The notes below the pieces were generated by a model. It was not told the origin of the DNA and did no database searches. It saw nothing but the letters and a program-made list of their open reading frames with translations. From contig JAHRFV010000295.1 of the NCBI GenBank assembly GCA_019084435.1, forward strand, positions 1 through 45,746: 45,746 nt of DNA, read 5' to 3'. Below, one piece after another: positions 16,295 to 24,427 of the stretch (the stretch's first letter is position 1; the number at the start of each line of letters is the position of its first letter). This DNA is from Dethiosulfatibacter sp. (lineage in GTDB: Bacteria; Bacillota_A; Clostridia; Tissierellales; Dethiosulfatibacteraceae). A program made the translations under genes and the position numbers.

Positions 16295-16924
16295 ATGAAA
16301 AATGTATTCCTGATCAATCATCCGTTAATACAACACAAACTGACTATGCTAAGAGATAAGAATACTTCCTCCAAGGACTTCAGAGCCCTTGTCAATGAAG
16401 TCTCAATGCTTATGGCGTATGAAGTCACAAGAAGCCTTCCATTGGAAGATGTTGATGTGGAGACTCCCATCTGCAAGACAAAAGGTAAAGCATTACATGG
16501 GCTTGATGTAGCTATCGTCCCCATCATGAGAGCTGGAATGGGAATGGTAGAGGGTATGTTAACTCTGATACCCAATGCAAAGGTCGGACACATTGGTATT
16601 TACAGAAATGAAGAGACGATACAACCTGTCGAGTATTACTGCAAGTTACCTGCTGATATTTCCAACAGACTGGTTATTGTAACCGATCCGATGCTGGCTA
16701 CCGGTGGTTCTCTGAGAGACGCTATAACAATTCTTAAAAATAAAGGTGCCGTTCAAATTAAAGCAATGACATTGGTTTCTACTGAGATTGGAATAGCCGA
16801 AGTCCATAAGCATCATCCCGAAACGGAAATATTTACTGTTTCAATTGATGAAGGCCTCAATGAAAAGTCTTACATTGTACCAGGTTTGGGCGATGCAGGC
16901 GACAGGCTTTTTGGAACAAAATAG
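16295..16924 (+). CDS. upp: Uracil phosphoribosyltransferase
   Basis: A 209-residue enzyme that makes UMP from uracil and PRPP in pyrimidine salvage. The start [22 protein letters not shown] is characteristic. The PRPP loop is [16 protein letters not shown]. The uracil-binding C-terminal part is [20 protein letters not shown]. The length equals the family norm. AGAGGTG precedes the ATG. It is a single-gene unit with its own promoter and a terminator behind it. Confidence 0.98.
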   Translation: MKNVFLINHPLIQHKLTMLRDKNTSSKDFRALVNEVSMLMAYEVTRSLPLEDVDVETPICKTKGKALHGLDVAIVPIMRAGMGMVEGMLTLIPNAKVGHIGIYRNEETIQPVEYYCKLPADISNRLVIVTDPMLATGGSLRDAITILKNKGAVQIKAMTLVSTEIGIAEVHKHHPETEIFTVSIDEGLNEKSYIVPGLGDAGDRLFGTK

Positions 16925-16933
16925 CAATAGATT

Positions 16934-16958
16934 ATGGGCCTGACAGGGCTCATTTTTT
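16934..16958 (+). terminator. Intrinsic terminator after upp
   Basis: ATGGGCC (16934-16940) pairs with GGCTCAT (16947-16953), with one G-T pair, around a six-base loop. A run of T follows. Confidence 0.75.
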
Positions 16959-16978
16959 ATAGTCTTATATTAATTTCT

Positions 16979-17007
16979 TTGTATTTATATCTAGAATTGA
17001 TTATAAT
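16979..17007 (+). promoter_or_regulatory. Candidate promoter of metF-metH
   Basis: TTGTAT (16979-16984), a 17-base spacer, then TATAAT (17002-17007), about 30 bases before the metF start. No SAM riboswitch or T-box fits in the short gap, so control by methionine is not obvious. Confidence 0.6.
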
Positions 17008-17036
17008 GTTATACAAATGTTAAAGAAGGTGATTTC

Positions 17037-17906
17037 GTGTTTATAAAAGATAAATTTATCAAAAAAAATAAAGTCATTTCACTTGAAATCTTTCCACCAA
17101 ACAATAATATGACTCTGAAGCAGCTTCTGGATGTCATTGACGAGCTGTCCGTTTTTAGGCCTGATTACATTTCAGTAACTTATGGTGCTTCAGGCAATGC
17201 AAACAACAACTATACAGTAGATATTGCAGAATATATAAAAGAAAAATACACGATCGAAGCTATGCCTCACCTGACTTGCATATCATCGAAAAAAGAAAAA
17301 ATTGATGAAATTCTAAATCTGATTATCAAGAAAGATTTAAAAAACGTACTAGCTTTAAGAGGTGATATCCCTAAGGATGATTTATTAGCTAACACCAATA
17401 GTATGGACTTCAGCTACGCCTCTGATCTCATTGGGCACATCAGGGATTCAAAGATGCCAATATCTGTTGCTGCAGCCTGCTACCCGGAAGGACATATTGA
17501 AGCTCCATCATTAGATGCAGATATCAAAAATCTCAAAACAAAAATTGATAAAGGTGTAGACTTCCTCATCACTCAATTGTTTTTTGATAACGATCGGTTC
17601 TATGACTTCAAAGATAGCCTTGTTAAAAATAGTATCGACATACCAATCACAGTCGGTATTATGCCAGTCACTAATGTCAAGCAGATTAAACGGATTGTCG
17701 CTTTGAGTGGAGCCTCGATTCCACACAATCTAAAGGTCTTGCTTGATAAATATGAACATGATAACAACGGTATGTTTCAAGCGGGTATCGAATATGCCTG
17801 CCGTCAGATGTATGAGCTAAATCACTTGAATGTCAACGGTTTTCATCTATATGTGATGAACAAACCTGAAATAGCAAGAATGATATATAAAAATATGAAC
17901 TGGTAG
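17037..17906 (+). CDS. metF: Methylenetetrahydrofolate reductase
   Basis: A 289-residue flavoprotein with a TIM-barrel fold. It reduces 5,10-methylene-THF to 5-methyl-THF, the methyl donor used by MetH. Motifs include ISLEIFPPN (with the catalytic glutamate), DYISVTYGASG, MPHLTCIS, NVLALRGDIP and DFLITQLFFDNDRFYDF. Translation begins at a GTG preceded by AAGGTG. Six bases separate it from metH, so the two steps of methyl transfer to homocysteine are made together. Confidence 0.95.
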   Translation: MFIKDKFIKKNKVISLEIFPPNNNMTLKQLLDVIDELSVFRPDYISVTYGASGNANNNYTVDIAEYIKEKYTIEAMPHLTCISSKKEKIDEILNLIIKKDLKNVLALRGDIPKDDLLANTNSMDFSYASDLIGHIRDSKMPISVAAACYPEGHIEAPSLDADIKNLKTKIDKGVDFLITQLFFDNDRFYDFKDSLVKNSIDIPITVGIMPVTNVKQIKRIVALSGASIPHNLKVLLDKYEHDNNGMFQAGIEYACRQMYELNHLNVNGFHLYVMNKPEIARMIYKNMNW

Positions 17907-17912
17907 GTTATT

Positions 17913-20336
17913 ATGATTTTATTTTCTGAATTTTCAAAAAAAAATATTGTACTCTTTGATGGCGCCATAGGCACAGAAATCCAAAAAAGAGTCCCTAATA
18001 CGAGTCTTCATCCCGAAGTATTGAATCTTACAGAACCTGAATGCATAAGATCAATCCACAGAGATTATAGTGAAGCTGGTGCACACGTGTTGACTGCCAA
18101 CACCTTCGGTGCAAGCGACTATAAACTGAAGCATTCTGGATATAGCGTCGAAAAAATCATATCCACCGGTGTTGAGTTGACCAAAGGATTTCAAGGGTGT
18201 TACAGCGCACTGGACATTGGTCCTGTTGGCGTGCTTTTAAATAACAATACAGAATTTCATTTCGAGTACTTCTATAATCAATTCAAAAAACAGGTAATTG
18301 TTGGCGAGAACTCCGGTTGTGATTTGATTCTCATTGAAACTATGACTGATATTTATGAAGCCAAGGCAGCTATTCTTGCTGCAAAGGAAAACACCAAATT
18401 ACCAATTATCTGCAGTATGACACTTCAAAAAAACGGACGAACTCTTACGGGCAGCGATGTGCTCACAATCGTTTCCGTGCTCGAATCTCTCGGTGTAGAT
18501 GCAATTGGTTTGAATTGTTCATTCGGACCTGTTGAAATGCTTTCCTTTATTGAAGAAATTGTTAAATACACATCCACCAATCTATTGGTCCAACCCAATG
18601 CGGGGTTGCCAAAGCTCATCAATGGATCAACACATTTTGACTTGAGCCCCAATGAGTTTACAAAACAATTGCAGGATATCAGACGTCTTGGTGTGAACAT
18701 GCTTGGAGGCTGCTGTGGTACAACACCTGAACACATCGCCACCTTGAAAGCATCTCTAACTGATATTAAGCCATCGGAAATCCACGAAAAGGGCTACACC
18801 TTCGTATCATCATCCACCAAGACAGTTATTATAGACAACATAAAAATTATCGGTGAGCGTATCAATCCAACTGGAAAAAAAGCACTTAAAGAAGCTATAA
18901 AGAATGAAGATATGGATTATATTGTTAACCTCGCTTTAGCGCAAGAAAGTGAGGGAGCTGATATACTGGATGTTAATGCTGGTGTCCCGGGTATTGATGA
19001 ATCAAAAGCAATGCAAAGCATGATCAGCGAAATTTCTAAAAGCTCCACCCTGCCAATACAGATAGACAGCTCAGATGACAAGGTGATTGAAACCGCTTTA
19101 CGAACATATAATGGCAAAGCGTTAGTCAATTCAGTCAATGGCAAAGAAGACTCACTAAATAAAGTCTTACCCCTCATAAAAAAATATGGTGGCTGTGTCA
19201 TCGGATTGACGATGGATGATAAAGGCATCCCATCAAAAAGTCACGAAAGATTTGAGATTGCTTCCAAAATTGTGAATAAAGCAGAGGAACTGGGTATCAA
19301 ACGTAAAAACATCCTAATTGACTGCCTAACACTGACCGCCTCAGCTCAGCAGAAAGATGTATTTGAAACACTATATGCCATCAAAGATGTAAAAGAAAAA
19401 TTAGGTGTCAAGACCTGCCTTGGTGTAAGCAATGTATCATTCGGACTTCCTCAGCGCGAGACTCTTACCTCAACATTTTTAATCAGTGCATTGACAATGG
19501 GGTTAGATGTTCCAATTATGAACACAGCATCAGAAAAATCTATGGACGCCATCAGATCGTTTAGGGTTTTAAAAGGAATCGATAAGGATTCCGAAAAATA
19601 TCTTGAATACTTTAGTGGCAAATCAATAATGACACAACACCCATCAGATAAGGAAGTAACCTTCAGTGAAACAAATTTGTCCGATTGCATTGTTAATGCT
19701 AGAAAGAATGAAGCTATAATTCTGACCCAAAAGCTATTAGAAACTATGTCAAAGCTTGACATAATCAACTCTTATATAGCACCTGCTTTGGATCTTGTTG
19801 GTGAAAAATATGAGAAAGGCGATATTTTTCTACCTCAGCTGTTGAATTCTGCAGAAACGGTTCAGGGAGTTTTCGAGGTCATAAAAAATAGTATGACTTA
19901 TGATTCCACTTCTGATAAAAGCAAAAAAATCATCCTTGCTACTGTACTGGGAGATGTCCATGATATAGGCAAAAATATTGTTAAAATGCTATTGGAAAAC
20001 TATGGCTTCTACGTGATTGATCTCGGAAAAAATGTCGATACAAATGTAATAGTTGACTGTATCAGAGCAGAAAATGTCAGTTTAATTGGATTAAGCGCAT
20101 TGATGACAACCACCGTGGCAAATATGCAAAAAACAATTAAAGTATTGAAATCCGAGTTTCCTGATATCACTATAATGGTAGGCGGTGCGGTCCTGAATGA
20201 TGAGTATGCCAGAGATATCGGTTCGAACCATTATGGGAAGGATGCCATGGAGGCAGTAGCAATAGCAAAAAAATACTTTTCAGATCAACAGGGTTCTTTG
20301 GTTCAGGTGGCGTTTGAAACGCCATCTGAACCTTAG
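17913..20336 (+). CDS. metH: Cobalamin-dependent methionine synthase, short form
   Basis: An 807-residue enzyme that moves the methyl group of 5-methyl-THF through cobalamin to homocysteine. The homocysteine domain (about 1-290) has DGAIGTEIQKR and the zinc cysteines in GLNCSFG and GGCCGTTPEH. The pterin domain (about 305-580) starts IIGERINPTGKK and includes ILDVNAGVPGID and LGVSNVSFGLPQRE. The B12 cap and B12-binding domain (about 600-790) carry the lower-ligand motif DVHDIGKN. The AdoMet-dependent reactivation domain of the approximately 1200-residue E. coli enzyme is absent, as in many anaerobes. The final twenty or so residues lie beyond the normal end of the B12 domain and are encoded by a hairpin. 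Confidence 0.96.
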   Translation: MILFSEFSKKNIVLFDGAIGTEIQKRVPNTSLHPEVLNLTEPECIRSIHRDYSEAGAHVLTANTFGASDYKLKHSGYSVEKIISTGVELTKGFQGCYSALDIGPVGVLLNNNTEFHFEYFYNQFKKQVIVGENSGCDLILIETMTDIYEAKAAILAAKENTKLPIICSMTLQKNGRTLTGSDVLTIVSVLESLGVDAIGLNCSFGPVEMLSFIEEIVKYTSTNLLVQPNAGLPKLINGSTHFDLSPNEFTKQLQDIRRLGVNMLGGCCGTTPEHIATLKASLTDIKPSEIHEKGYTFVSSSTKTVIIDNIKIIGERINPTGKKALKEAIKNEDMDYIVNLALAQESEGADILDVNAGVPGIDESKAMQSMISEISKSSTLPIQIDSSDDKVIETALRTYNGKALVNSVNGKEDSLNKVLPLIKKYGGCVIGLTMDDKGIPSKSHERFEIASKIVNKAEELGIKRKNILIDCLTLTASAQQKDVFETLYAIKDVKEKLGVKTCLGVSNVSFGLPQRETLTSTFLISALTMGLDVPIMNTASEKSMDAIRSFRVLKGIDKDSEKYLEYFSGKSIMTQHPSDKEVTFSETNLSDCIVNARKNEAIILTQKLLETMSKLDIINSYIAPALDLVGEKYEKGDIFLPQLLNSAETVQGVFEVIKNSMTYDSTSDKSKKIILATVLGDVHDIGKNIVKMLLENYGFYVIDLGKNVDTNVIVDCIRAENVSLIGLSALMTTTVANMQKTIKVLKSEFPDITIMVGGAVLNDEYARDIGSNHYGKDAMEAVAIAKKYFSDQQGSLVQVAFETPSEP
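20300..20332. repeat. Strong hairpin inside the last codons of metH
   Basis: GGTTCAG followed by TGGCGT is mirrored by ACGCCA and CTGAACC, giving a 13-pair stem with a single G-T step and a small loop. It covers the last ten codons of metH up to its stop. There is no T-run after it, so it is not a normal terminator. It could stabilise the mRNA 3' end, or be a palindromic mobile or repetitive element that donated the C-terminus. Confidence 0.75.
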
Positions 20337-20358
20337 AAACCGTTATCCAGGGACTCTA

Positions 20359-20401
20359 CAGTGCTTATCTCCCACTTATGGAAGTGGGAGTCTTAGCACT
20401 G
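20359..20401. repeat. Compound palindrome downstream of metH
   Basis: The inner stem is CTCCCACTT (20369-20377) with AAGTGGGAG (20382-20390) around a four-base loop. The outer stem is CAGTGCT (20359-20365) with AGCACTG (20395-20401), offset by three- and four-base internal loops. It resembles the end hairpins of IS200/IS605-type elements or their non-autonomous derivatives. No transposase is present and the family is unproven. Confidence 0.65.
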
Positions 20402-20431
20402 TTAGTCATCGGACAAAGAATCAAAAAGAAT

Positions 20432-20453
20432 TGAGGCTTAACGCCTCATTTTT
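20432..20453. terminator. Bidirectional terminator between metH and lysC
   Basis: TGAGGC (20432-20437) pairs with GCCTCA (20443-20448) around TTAAC, with T5 on the right and AAAAAGAA on the left. It ends metH transcription and, on the other strand, the aspartokinase gene, whose stop codon overlaps the T-run. Confidence 0.8.
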
Positions 20454-21762
20454 AGTTGAACTCATAGTATATCGCTTCTATTGCTTTTTCCAGATCTGTG
20501 TCACTGACACCAATAATTATGTTTATTTCACTGGAGCCCTGATCAATAACCCTTATATTGACACCTGCCCTTCCTAAAGCACCGAACACCCTACCGGAAA
20601 CCCCTACTGTAAAAGCCATATTCTGTCCTACTACCGCTATCATGGCTATATTTCTATAAACATTGATACTATCAGGTGAGCAAGTTCTTTCTATCTCGCT
20701 CAGTACTTTCTCCAGCTTTCCATTCAACTTTTGGCTATCCAAGACAATAGACACAGTATCGATGCCGCTGGGAATATTTTCAAATGTTACATCATACATC
20801 TCCAAAGCAGATAAGATTCTTCTGACATAACCCACCTCAGAATTCATATAGAATTTTTGTAGGGCTATAATTGTAAAGTCTTTCCTCCCTGCAATCCCGG
20901 TTATGGTCAGATTATCATTCCCTTTTTCCCTTTCATTTGCAATGATGGTACCTGGATCATCAGGGTAGTTTGTATTTCTAATATTAATAGGAATATTTGC
21001 ACTTCTAACAGGATATATGGCTTCATCATGAAGGACAGAAGCCCCCATATACGCAAGCTCTCTCAACTCTCTGTAAGTTATATGTCTGATTTTTTTCGGG
21101 TTTTTGATAATTCGTGGATCAGCCATCAAAAATCCTGAGACATCTGTCCAGTTCTCGTAAATGCTCGAGCCCATGCAGCTTGCCACTAAAGAACCAGTAA
21201 TGTCAGAACCACCTCTTGAAAATGTTTTAATCTCACCCAAAGCACTAGTCCCATAAAAGCCTGGTATTACAGCATATTGTACGTCTTTTAGTCTTTCATT
21301 CATTATACGCTTTGTTTTTTCATGATCTAGTGATCCGTCCATTTTGAAGAAAATAATATCTTTAGCATCAACAAATTCATAATCCAAATAGTCCGCTAAT
21401 ATAATAGCATTAAGATATTCTCCCCTACTAGCGAGATAATCCAGAGATATTCCTTTATTCAATTTATTCTTGATACTACTCAGATACAAGTCAATGTCCA
21501 CATTTTTGCTTAACTCATTTGCTATGCTTCTGAATCTGTCCTCTATCATCTTGTACACCTGATCAAATGGAACAGAGTAAGTTAGATGGGCATGACATAA
21601 GTATAGCAAATCTGTTACTTTATTATCTCCATCGTGTCTCTTTCCGGGAGCGGACACGACAATATAACGCCTATCTTTGTCTGATTTGATTATTTCTGCT
21701 GCTTTTTTCAACTGTTCTCCGCTGGAGGTAGAAGTACCTCCAAATTTAGCTACTTTTAACAT
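20452..21762 (-). CDS. lysC: Aspartate kinase, lysine-riboswitch controlled
   Basis: A 436-residue enzyme that phosphorylates aspartate at the head of the lysine, threonine and methionine pathway. The kinase domain starts MLKVAKFGGTSTSSGEQLKK. It continues with IVVSAPGKRHDGDNKVTD, SRGEYLNAIILADYL and FSRGGSDITGSLVA. Two C-terminal ACT domains (from about residue 300, including IALQKFYMNSEVGYVRRIL and VVGQNMAFTVGVSGRV) probably give feedback control. GGAGAC before the ATG at 21762 fixes the start. An upstream ATG at 21807 lacks such a site. The lysine riboswitch in front shows that lysine represses it. It sits between metH and dxs as a single gene. Confidence 0.95.
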   Translation of the reverse strand: MLKVAKFGGTSTSSGEQLKKAAEIIKSDKDRRYIVVSAPGKRHDGDNKVTDLLYLCHAHLTYSVPFDQVYKMIEDRFRSIANELSKNVDIDLYLSSIKNKLNKGISLDYLASRGEYLNAIILADYLDYEFVDAKDIIFFKMDGSLDHEKTKRIMNERLKDVQYAVIPGFYGTSALGEIKTFSRGGSDITGSLVASCMGSSIYENWTDVSGFLMADPRIIKNPKKIRHITYRELRELAYMGASVLHDEAIYPVRSANIPINIRNTNYPDDPGTIIANEREKGNDNLTITGIAGRKDFTIIALQKFYMNSEVGYVRRILSALEMYDVTFENIPSGIDTVSIVLDSQKLNGKLEKVLSEIERTCSPDSINVYRNIAMIAVVGQNMAFTVGVSGRVFGALGRAGVNIRVIDQGSSEINIIIGVSDTDLEKAIEAIYYEFN

Positions 21763-21865
21763 TTTGTCTCCTTTTTGCGAACATATGTCTATATTCCATA
21801 AACTCATAGTATATACTATACATCAAAGATAAAAAAAAATAAACCCCTATTTGAAATATTATAAA

Positions 21866-21891
21866 TAAAAAAGCCATGAGTAAAACTCATG
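21866..21891 (-). terminator. Riboswitch terminator before lysC
   Basis: Minus strand: CATGAGT pairs with ACTCATG around a short loop, followed by GC and six T. It lies between the lysine aptamer and the lysC ribosome binding site and is the expression platform of the riboswitch. Confidence 0.85.
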
Positions 21892-21899
21892 ACAAATAT

Positions 21900-22074
21900 C
21901 ACTGATTCTTACCCCTGATGTATTCCAGCACTCCCTTCCACGTTGGGTTTCGTTTCGGACAGTTCCATGCTTTTTCAACATAGACCCAGCAATATGATAA
22001 TGCTTCGGCGACAGCTCCTTTCCCTTATAACAGTACTCTTAACTTATCGCGGCCTCTGTAATACAATATTAATT
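21900..22074 (-). ncRNA. Lysine riboswitch (L box)
   Basis: Read on the minus strand, the leader contains the conserved blocks of the lysine aptamer in order. These are GAGGCCGCGATAAG, AAGAGTA, GGGAAAGG, CGCCGAAGC, TTGCTGGGTCTATGTTG, GGAACTGTC and GTGGAAGGGAGTGCTGG. It is followed by a terminator hairpin and then lysC. Lysine binding should favour the terminator and shut off aspartokinase. The recognition is by motif memory; a covariance-model search would settle the exact ends. Confidence 0.92.
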
Positions 22075-22080
22075 TTTTAA

Positions 22081-22109
22081 ATGTTAACAGATTAAACAAC
22101 TGATGTCAA
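22081..22109 (-). promoter_or_regulatory. Promoter of lysC riboswitch leader
   Basis: Minus strand TTGACA (22109-22104), a 17-base spacer, then TAACAT (22086-22081). It lies just past the dxs stop codon and places the transcript start near 22074, just before the riboswitch. Confidence 0.75.
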
Positions 22110-22118
22110 ATAATCTAT

Positions 22119-23984
22119 TCAAAAATGACTCTCTTCCATCCATTTTGTTACCTTGTCAACTATACCAACGTGGTCTAACCCATATTTTTCAGTCAATTCC
22201 TCAACACTGCCATGTTCGATGAACTGATCAGGAAGACTTAGAATTCTCAACTCAACATCACTCGGTATCAAATCATTCAGAATCCTTCCTACCGAACCAT
22301 ATTTCACAGTTTCATCAATAAAGAGAATTCTTTTGGTTTTACTTGATTCCGTTAAAATCAAATCTGCATTTAAAGGTTTAATCGCTTTAAGATTAACAAC
22401 CCCAGCACTGATGCCTTTTTTATCCAGATCAATCGCTGCCTGATATACTTCAGTGATTAGTCTTCCATAGGTTACCAGTGTAATATCATTTCCAGGCTTT
22501 AGAAGATGTGGATCTAGAAGGTTTGCCCCATGATTTATGCCCGCTTTTTCATCAGAACCTCTTGGGTATCTGATGACTATAGGTCCCTTGCCATCAAAAA
22601 CGGACCATTCAAGCATCTTTTCCAAATCTTCGAAATTAGAAGGTGTCAAGACCGTTAGATTTGGGATTTGATACAAAAAACCGGAATCAAAGACACCTTG
22701 ATGTGTCTCCCCATCTCTACCAACCAGCCCTGCTCTGTCAACACATAAGATTACATGCAAATTCTGCAGGGCAACATCATGAACCAACTGATCATATGCT
22801 CTCTGCAAAAAAGTTGAGTACAGGGGAAAAACCGGTATAAGTCCACCAGATGCCATCCCTGCTGAAAGAGTAACGCCATGTTGTTCTGCTATACCGACAT
22901 CGAAAAACCTTGCTGGGAATTTCTGAGCAAACTCCTCAAGACCAGTCCCACTTGTCATGCCTGCTGTCACGGCAACCAAGCTGTCGTTTCTTGTTCCCAT
23001 CTCAACCATTTTCTTTCCAAATACATCAGAATAGGACACTTCCTGTCCACCGATTAGATGACCTGATGCTATATCATACTTTCCAACCCCATGGAATACG
23101 TCTGGTTTTTCTTCAGCTGGTTTATAACCCTTCCCTTTTTTAGTATGTACATGCAGTAGAATCGGTGCCTTAGTGTCCTTTACCCTCTCTAATATACTGA
23201 TTATATCTGCCATGCTGTGTCCATCTACGGGGCCTATATATCTGAATCCTAACTCCTCAAAAAGCATGCCTCCATTGACAAAAAATAGTTTAAAGGATTC
23301 TTTGATCTTCCGAATAAATTTTACGGCATATTTACCAACAACAGGTATCATTCCGAGAAATGTTTCCATCTCTTTTTTCAATGAATAGTAAGTTTTCCCA
23401 GTTCTAAGTCTAGATAGACTGGTCGATATACTTCCAACATTTTTAGAGATAGACATCTCATTATCATTAAGGATAACAATCAGATTGCTTTTTTCCCTTC
23501 CGGCATCATTCATAGCTTCTAGTGCCATTCCACCTGAGAGGGCCCCATCACCAATAAGAGAGATAACATTAAATTCCTCTCCCTTCAAATCTCTTGCGTT
23601 AACCAACCCCAGAGCGGCAGATATTGAAGTACTGCTATGACCTGTTTCGAATATATCATGATCACTTTCAGATTTTTTTGGAAACCCACTTAAGCCATCT
23701 AATTGACGAAGTGAGTTGAATTGATTTTTTCGGCCGGTTATTATCTTATGTACATAACTCTGATGCCCTACATCAAATACTATCTTATCCTTTGGTGAGT
23801 TAAATACATAATGTATTGCTATGGTTAGTTCTACCACGCCAAGATTAGAAGCTAGGTGTCCACCAGTGCCTGAAATTGAAGTAATCAAAAAATGTCTGAT
23901 ATCCTCAGCCAACTCCTCAAGCTCTTTTATATTCAGTTTTTTTAGATCATTTATATTATTGACTCTATCAAGTATTTTGTACAT
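22119..23984 (-). CDS. dxs: 1-deoxy-D-xylulose-5-phosphate synthase
   Basis: A 621-residue thiamine-diphosphate enzyme that condenses pyruvate and glyceraldehyde 3-phosphate, the first step of the MEP isoprenoid pathway. The N-terminal part has SGTGGHLASNLGVVELT, FDVGHQSYVHKIITGR and the TPP motif GDGALSGG through NDNEMSIS. The central domain has DVGIAEQHGVTLSAGMA and VCDRAGLVG-like VDRAGLVGRDGETHQG. The transketolase C domain ends the protein. Length is normal. An extended -10 promoter lies upstream. It is not cotranscribed with other isoprenoid genes here. Confidence 0.97.
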   Translation of the reverse strand: MYKILDRVNNINDLKKLNIKELEELAEDIRHFLITSISGTGGHLASNLGVVELTIAIHYVFNSPKDKIVFDVGHQSYVHKIITGRKNQFNSLRQLDGLSGFPKKSESDHDIFETGHSSTSISAALGLVNARDLKGEEFNVISLIGDGALSGGMALEAMNDAGREKSNLIVILNDNEMSISKNVGSISTSLSRLRTGKTYYSLKKEMETFLGMIPVVGKYAVKFIRKIKESFKLFFVNGGMLFEELGFRYIGPVDGHSMADIISILERVKDTKAPILLHVHTKKGKGYKPAEEKPDVFHGVGKYDIASGHLIGGQEVSYSDVFGKKMVEMGTRNDSLVAVTAGMTSGTGLEEFAQKFPARFFDVGIAEQHGVTLSAGMASGGLIPVFPLYSTFLQRAYDQLVHDVALQNLHVILCVDRAGLVGRDGETHQGVFDSGFLYQIPNLTVLTPSNFEDLEKMLEWSVFDGKGPIVIRYPRGSDEKAGINHGANLLDPHLLKPGNDITLVTYGRLITEVYQAAIDLDKKGISAGVVNLKAIKPLNADLILTESSKTKRILFIDETVKYGSVGRILNDLIPSDVELRILSLPDQFIEHGSVEELTEKYGLDHVGIVDKVTKWMEESHF

Positions 23985-24012
23985 TTTACATTCCTTTTAG
24001 TTTAATCTAGCT

Positions 24013-24042
24013 ATTATATCATATCTAATTTTTTTTTGACAA
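24013..24042 (-). promoter_or_regulatory. Promoter of dxs
   Basis: Minus strand TTGTCA (24042-24037), an 18-base spacer, then TATAAT (24018-24013) with TG one base upstream of the hexamer. It lies about 30 bases before the dxs ATG. Confidence 0.65.
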
Positions 24043-24427
24043 AGATTATATGATTTTTAATACTAATTTAATAATGTAATTTTATGCATCATTTTATTTT
24101 CTATCAATATTTTATCCGAACATTTTAATTCTATTTTATTTTTAACTTCGTTTATACTTCTGTGTCAATTATCCTAAATATTTCTGAAAACGTTATCTTT
24201 ATTGTCTTTCAAGTTTTCTAAAAATAAAAACGTTTTCTTCTATTTTGGGATAAATTTTCTCTTTACAAACAAATAAGCGAATGTTAGAATAATTTCATTA
24301 TTAAATAAATGTTATAAGATTTGTATAATTATTTATTCCCGGTAATTTTGAATCTTATCATTTAATAAGAAAGGAGGATAATAAGATAGGAAGCGGCAAA
24401 ACAAAATATACCTAAGAGGTGGAGAGT
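24043..24427. other. AT-rich intergenic leader between dxs and amt
   Basis: This stretch of nearly 400 bases has no credible gene. It is very AT-rich. It holds two similar AACGTT-containing words (near 24188 and 24228), the amt promoter at 24262-24290, and a leader of about 130 bases. In the leader ATCTTAT (24352-24358) can pair with ATAAGA (24365-24370) or with ATAAGAT (24381-24387). The second pairing encloses an AAGGAGG (24371-24377) that has no start codon behind it. No known riboswitch class is recognised. Confidence 0.6.
24262..24290 (+). promoter_or_regulatory. Sigma-A promoter of amt-glnB
   Basis: TTTACA (24262-24267), a 17-base spacer, then TAGAAT (24285-24290). It gives an untranslated leader of about 130 bases before amt. 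No sigma-54 (GG-N10-GC) site was seen. Confidence 0.7.

Noticed and set aside
16186..16317. 44-residue N-terminal extension of the AcpS-NnrD frame
   Set aside because: It overlaps the upp promoter and start, has no ribosome binding site, and is unlike AcpS; the ATG at 16185 has GGTGAT before it.
20314..20577. 87-residue plus-strand frame across the metH end and terminator
   Set aside because: It runs through two hairpins and the terminator and into the antisense of lysC; no family signal.
24036..24064. Plus-strand TTGACA with AATACT at 17 bases as a far-upstream amt promoter
   Set aside because: It overlaps the dxs promoter in a T-run and would give a leader of over 350 bases; the TTTACA/TAGAAT pair at 24262-24290 is closer to amt.
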